From the NCBI RefSeq assembly GCF_021117405.1, contig NZ_CP088251.1, forward strand, positions 3,552,501 through 3,616,500: a DNA stretch of 64,000 nucleotides, given 5' to 3'. The notes under the pieces were generated by a model, which did not search any database, had not been told where the DNA came from, and saw only the letters and a list, made by a program, of their open reading frames with translations. How positions within the stretch are numbered: the stretch's first letter is position 1; every line of letters starts with the position of its first letter. This DNA comes from Frateuria edaphi (GTDB lineage Bacteria; Pseudomonadota; Gammaproteobacteria; Xanthomonadales; Rhodanobacteraceae). A program made the position numbers and the translations under genes. Shown piece after piece: positions 61,799 to 64,000 of the stretch.

Positions 61799-61878
61799 CT
61801 CCAGGAAACCGTGGGGGGCTTCTGCCCCGCCTTGCCCGCAAGGATGAGGGGCTGGGGCCCACCCTGCGTGCTGCTTGC
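61799..61878. repeat. Degenerate GGTGGGC-type repeat between convergent catalase and ZIP genes
   Basis: GTGGGGGGCTTCTGCCCCGCC and GGGGCTGGGGCCCACCCTGCG-like hairpins fill the gap. They resemble, with changes, the GGTGGGCT elements at other convergent gene ends, including the ending CCACCCTGCG seen at 15022-15031. Confidence 0.45.
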
Positions 61879-62655
61879 TCAGCCGAAGGCGGTATCGAGC
61901 AGCATCATCAACACGAAGCCGACCATCAGCCCGCCGGTGGCGAAGTGCTCGTGTCCCTGCCGGTGCGATTCGGGGATGATTTCGTGGCTGACCACGAACA
62001 ACATCGCCCCGGCCGCGAAGCCCAGCCCGACGGGCAACAGCATCGGGTAGTCGATCACGACGCCGGCGCCGACCAGGGCGCCGACCGGTTCGATCAGGCC
62101 CGATGCCATCCCCACCGATACCGCCCAGCGCCGGCGGTAGCCCGCGGCCATCAGCGCGATCGCCACCACCAATCCCTCGGGCAGATCCTGGATGGCGATG
62201 CCGGTGGCCAGCGCCACACCGTGCGCCACACCCGGCCCGAAGCCCACGCCGATCGCCAGCCCTTCGGGTAGGTTGTGCAGGCAGATGGCGAACACGAACA
62301 GCCAGGCGCGCTTGAGCCGCAGCGACGGATGCCCTTCCGGTCCCTTGATGAAATGCTCGTGGGGCAACACGCGTTCGAGCAGCACCAGCGCGGCCGCGCC
62401 GATGAGGATCGCCACGCCGACCAGCGCGCCCGCCGCCCATGGGCCTTCGCCCTGGCGCTGGGCCTCCTGGATCCCCGGTAGGGCCAGCGAGAAGGCGCTG
62501 GCCGCCAGCATCACGCCCGCGCCGAAACCGAACATGGTGTCCTGCGTGCGCTGATCGATTTTCCTCGCGAACAGCGCAGGCACCGTGCCCAGTGCGGTGG
62601 CGGCCGCGCCCGCGACGCCACCCAGGCAGGCCGCGAGGATCGGCGTCATGCCCAT
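61879..62655 (-). CDS. ZIP-family divalent metal transporter
   Basis: A 258-residue inner-membrane protein with about eight helices. The helix 4 and 5 metal-site motifs are present: CLHNLPEGLAIGVGFG and IAIQDLPEGLVVAIALM, with a His/Asp/Glu pattern typical of ZIP importers such as ZupT; HEIIPESHRQGHEH lies in helix 6 to a His-rich loop. The substrate is probably zinc or another divalent metal; adjacency to a manganese catalase makes manganese worth testing. AGGACC precedes the ATG at 62655; 62649 is an alternative. Confidence 0.88.
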   Translation of the reverse strand: MGMTPILAACLGGVAGAAATALGTVPALFARKIDQRTQDTMFGFGAGVMLAASAFSLALPGIQEAQRQGEGPWAAGALVGVAILIGAAALVLLERVLPHEHFIKGPEGHPSLRLKRAWLFVFAICLHNLPEGLAIGVGFGPGVAHGVALATGIAIQDLPEGLVVAIALMAAGYRRRWAVSVGMASGLIEPVGALVGAGVVIDYPMLLPVGLGFAAGAMLFVVSHEIIPESHRQGHEHFATGGLMVGFVLMMLLDTAFG

Positions 62656-62823
62656 GCTTCGGTCCTGCGCGTGGGTAGGGTCGTCGCGGGCATGCGGTTA
62701 CGGGTCAGCGGGCAGGCGTCCAGCATGGCGCCCGGGCGGCCCCGGCGGCGTGAACGGATACGTTGATCCGCGGCGCGGTGCCGCCCATGCTGGCGGAACC
62801 GCCCCGGTTCCCGCGAGATCCCC

Positions 62824-63246
62824 ATGTCCACGCTCCCGCCCTTCCACCTCGCCTTCCCGGTCACCTCGCTGGCCAAGGCGCGCGCCTTCTACGGCGGGCT
62901 GCTCGGTTGCCCCGAGGGGCGCTCCAGCGAGGACTGGGTCGATTTCGACTTCCACGGCCACCAGATCGTGGCGCACCTTGCTCCGGAAGAAGCTCGCGCG
63001 GTCGCCGCGCACGAGGTCGACGGCGATGCGGTGCCGGTGCGCCACTTCGGGCTGGTGCTGGCGATGGATGCCTGGCAATCGTTGGCCGACCGGCTGCGGG
63101 CGGCGGGTACGCGATTCGTCGTCGAGCCGCACATCCGCTTCCGTGGCCAGCCGGGCGAACAGGCGACCATGTTCCTGCTCGACCCGTGCGGCAACGCCCT
63201 GGAGTTCAAGGCCTTCGCCGATCCGGCGCGTCTGTTCGCGAAATAA
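62824..63246 (+). CDS. VOC-family (glyoxalase/dioxygenase fold) protein
   Basis: A 140-residue protein with two beta-alpha-beta-beta-beta units: [46 protein letters not shown] and [34 protein letters not shown]...[15 protein letters not shown]. His in FHLAF, His in HFGLVL and the Glu in ALEFKAF fit the metal ligands of extradiol-dioxygenase or glyoxalase-type members. The substrate is unknown. Confidence 0.88.
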   Translation: MSTLPPFHLAFPVTSLAKARAFYGGLLGCPEGRSSEDWVDFDFHGHQIVAHLAPEEARAVAAHEVDGDAVPVRHFGLVLAMDAWQSLADRLRAAGTRFVVEPHIRFRGQPGEQATMFLLDPCGNALEFKAFADPARLFAK

Positions 63247-63249
63247 CCC

Positions 63250-63305
63250 AGGGTGGGCTTCGGCCCATCGCACGATGGCGCCAAGCCGGTGGGCTGCAAG
63301 CCAAC
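63250..63305. repeat. GGTGGGCT double repeat between convergent genes
   Basis: GGTGGGCTTCGGCCCAT and CGGTGGGCTGCAAGCC occupy the gap between the VOC and YheT-like genes, a third clear copy of the element at 15002-15031 and 18971-19036. Confidence 0.6.
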
Positions 63306-64000
63306 TTACGCCAGCAACGCGTTGAACCGCGCGGCGATGTACTCGTCGGTGAAGCTCACCATGTCGGCGCCGCGAATGAAGCCGCAATGGCCGCCGTGTT
63401 CGGCGATGTCGAGCTCGATGTTCGGCGGCAGCTGCAGTTGCTCGAAGGCCCGGACCGGAATCACCGGGTCGTCGCGCGCGGTAAGGATGGTTGCCGGGAT
63501 GGCCAGGCCGGCGAGCGCGTCGCGCGCTACCGAATAGCCGTCCAGGTAAGCCTGCAGCGAATCGAAGTCGGTGTGCCGCAGTACCAGCGCCTCGGTCAGC
63601 CCGCGCAGGCTCTGCTTGAGCTCGGCCAGCTCGAAGTACTGGCGCTGCGGAAAGGCCTGCTGCTTGGCTTTCAGCGACTGCCGCCACTTGCGCATGAAGT
63701 ACGCCTGGTAGAACCAGGGCGCGCTTTCTTCCAGCGAGAACAGGCCTTCGCCGGGATCGATGATCGGGCACACCGCCAGCGCGTAGTCCAGCGCGATCCC
63801 TGCCGCCGGCGCGCGCAGCGCCGCCCGCAGGGCGAAATTGCCGCCCAGCGAAAAGCCGGCCAGCGCGGTCACCGGCCGCGGCCAGCGGCGCACGATGTCG
63901 CCGAGCGCGTTGGCCACCTCGTCGATGCGGCAGGAATGGAACAGCGCCTCGTTGAGGTGGTGGCTCGCGCCATGGTCGCGGAAGTTGAGCCGGAACACGT
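63306..64000 (-). CDS. YheT-like alpha/beta hydrolase (5' end cut)
   Basis: The gene runs off the right edge; the visible 230 residues include the nucleophile elbow LAGFSLGGNFALR (GxSxG), Asp in ILTARDDPVIPV and catalytic His in EHGGHCGFI. The N-terminal visible FRLNFRDHGASHHLNEALFHS matches the family's RLNLRDHG block, so the true start is upstream. YheT proteins are cytoplasmic carboxylesterase-like enzymes of unknown substrate. It is convergent with the VOC gene. Confidence 0.9.
   Translation of the reverse strand, partial: VFRLNFRDHGASHHLNEALFHSCRIDEVANALGDIVRRWPRPVTALAGFSLGGNFALRAALRAPAAGIALDYALAVCPIIDPGEGLFSLEESAPWFYQAYFMRKWRQSLKAKQQAFPQRQYFELAELKQSLRGLTEALVLRHTDFDSLQAYLDGYSVARDALAGLAIPATILTARDDPVIPVRAFEQLQLPPNIELDIAEHGGHCGFIRGADMVSFTDEYIAARFNALLA

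Overview
The window reads as chromosomal DNA of a high-GC gammaproteobacterium of the Xanthomonadales, most likely Rhodanobacteraceae (Dyella, Rhodanobacter, Luteibacter, Frateuria or a relative). This rests on protein resemblance (SpeE, the FadI-like thiolase, long membrane-bound PMM/PGM, DUF3034 plus truncated haemoglobin near ntrBC) and on GC-rich codon use; no rRNA or tRNA is present to confirm it. I see no insertion sequence, prophage, CRISPR array or tRNA, and base composition looks even. The gene at each window edge is cut.

Region by region: 1-4.9 kb holds cell-wall turnover genes (M23 endopeptidase, anmK, ampG) and exonuclease III. 4.9-11.4 kb holds pyrE, a DUF4124 protein, a membrane-anchored phosphomannomutase/phosphoglucomutase, dut, coaBC and radC. 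11.4-11.9 kb is the only long gene-free stretch and carries DnaA-box-like sites and a minus-strand intrinsic terminator. 11.9-19.2 kb has argS-SPOR protein-ydfG, a hydroxybutyrate dehydrogenase and the divergent polyamine pair speA/speE. 19.4-24.2 kb is a plus-strand row (secreted protein, orphan ParA, SixA, YceI, PLD lipoprotein). 24.3-30.5 kb has a TonB-like protein, thiolase, unknown protein, a three-PAS GGDEF/EAL protein and a GNAT enzyme. 30.7-38 kb is a nitrogen-control block: ntrC, ntrB, truncated haemoglobin, DUF3034 barrel, a DUF2235 hydrolase on the other strand, and glnA with a good sigma-54 promoter and upstream NtrC-like sites. 38-49 kb has uppP, a two-module TonB_C protein, a CHASE3 hybrid kinase, and a LysR regulator divergent from an RND tripartite pump. 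49-54.6 kb has a DUF4440 protein, a LytS/LytTR pair and three secreted proteins (two PD40 paralogues around an unknown). 54.6-64 kb looks like a stress and envelope block: AI-2E family protein, YqjK/YqjE/YqjD-like proteins, DUF1328, Raf-inhibitor-like protein, PQQ-type sugar dehydrogenase, Ycf46-like AAA ATPase, manganese catalase, ZIP transporter, VOC protein and a YheT-like hydrolase.

The non-coding DNA gives the less ordinary signals: an RBS-covering hairpin before the GGDEF/EAL gene, NtrC-like palindromes at both glnA and ntrB, a mirror-image pair of -10 boxes between speA and speE, a 141-bp inverted-repeat element read in frame inside the leader of the outer-membrane efflux lipoprotein, and small repeat families, one of which sits almost only at convergent gene ends. 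Product names come from motif and family recognition by eye; nothing was searched against a database.
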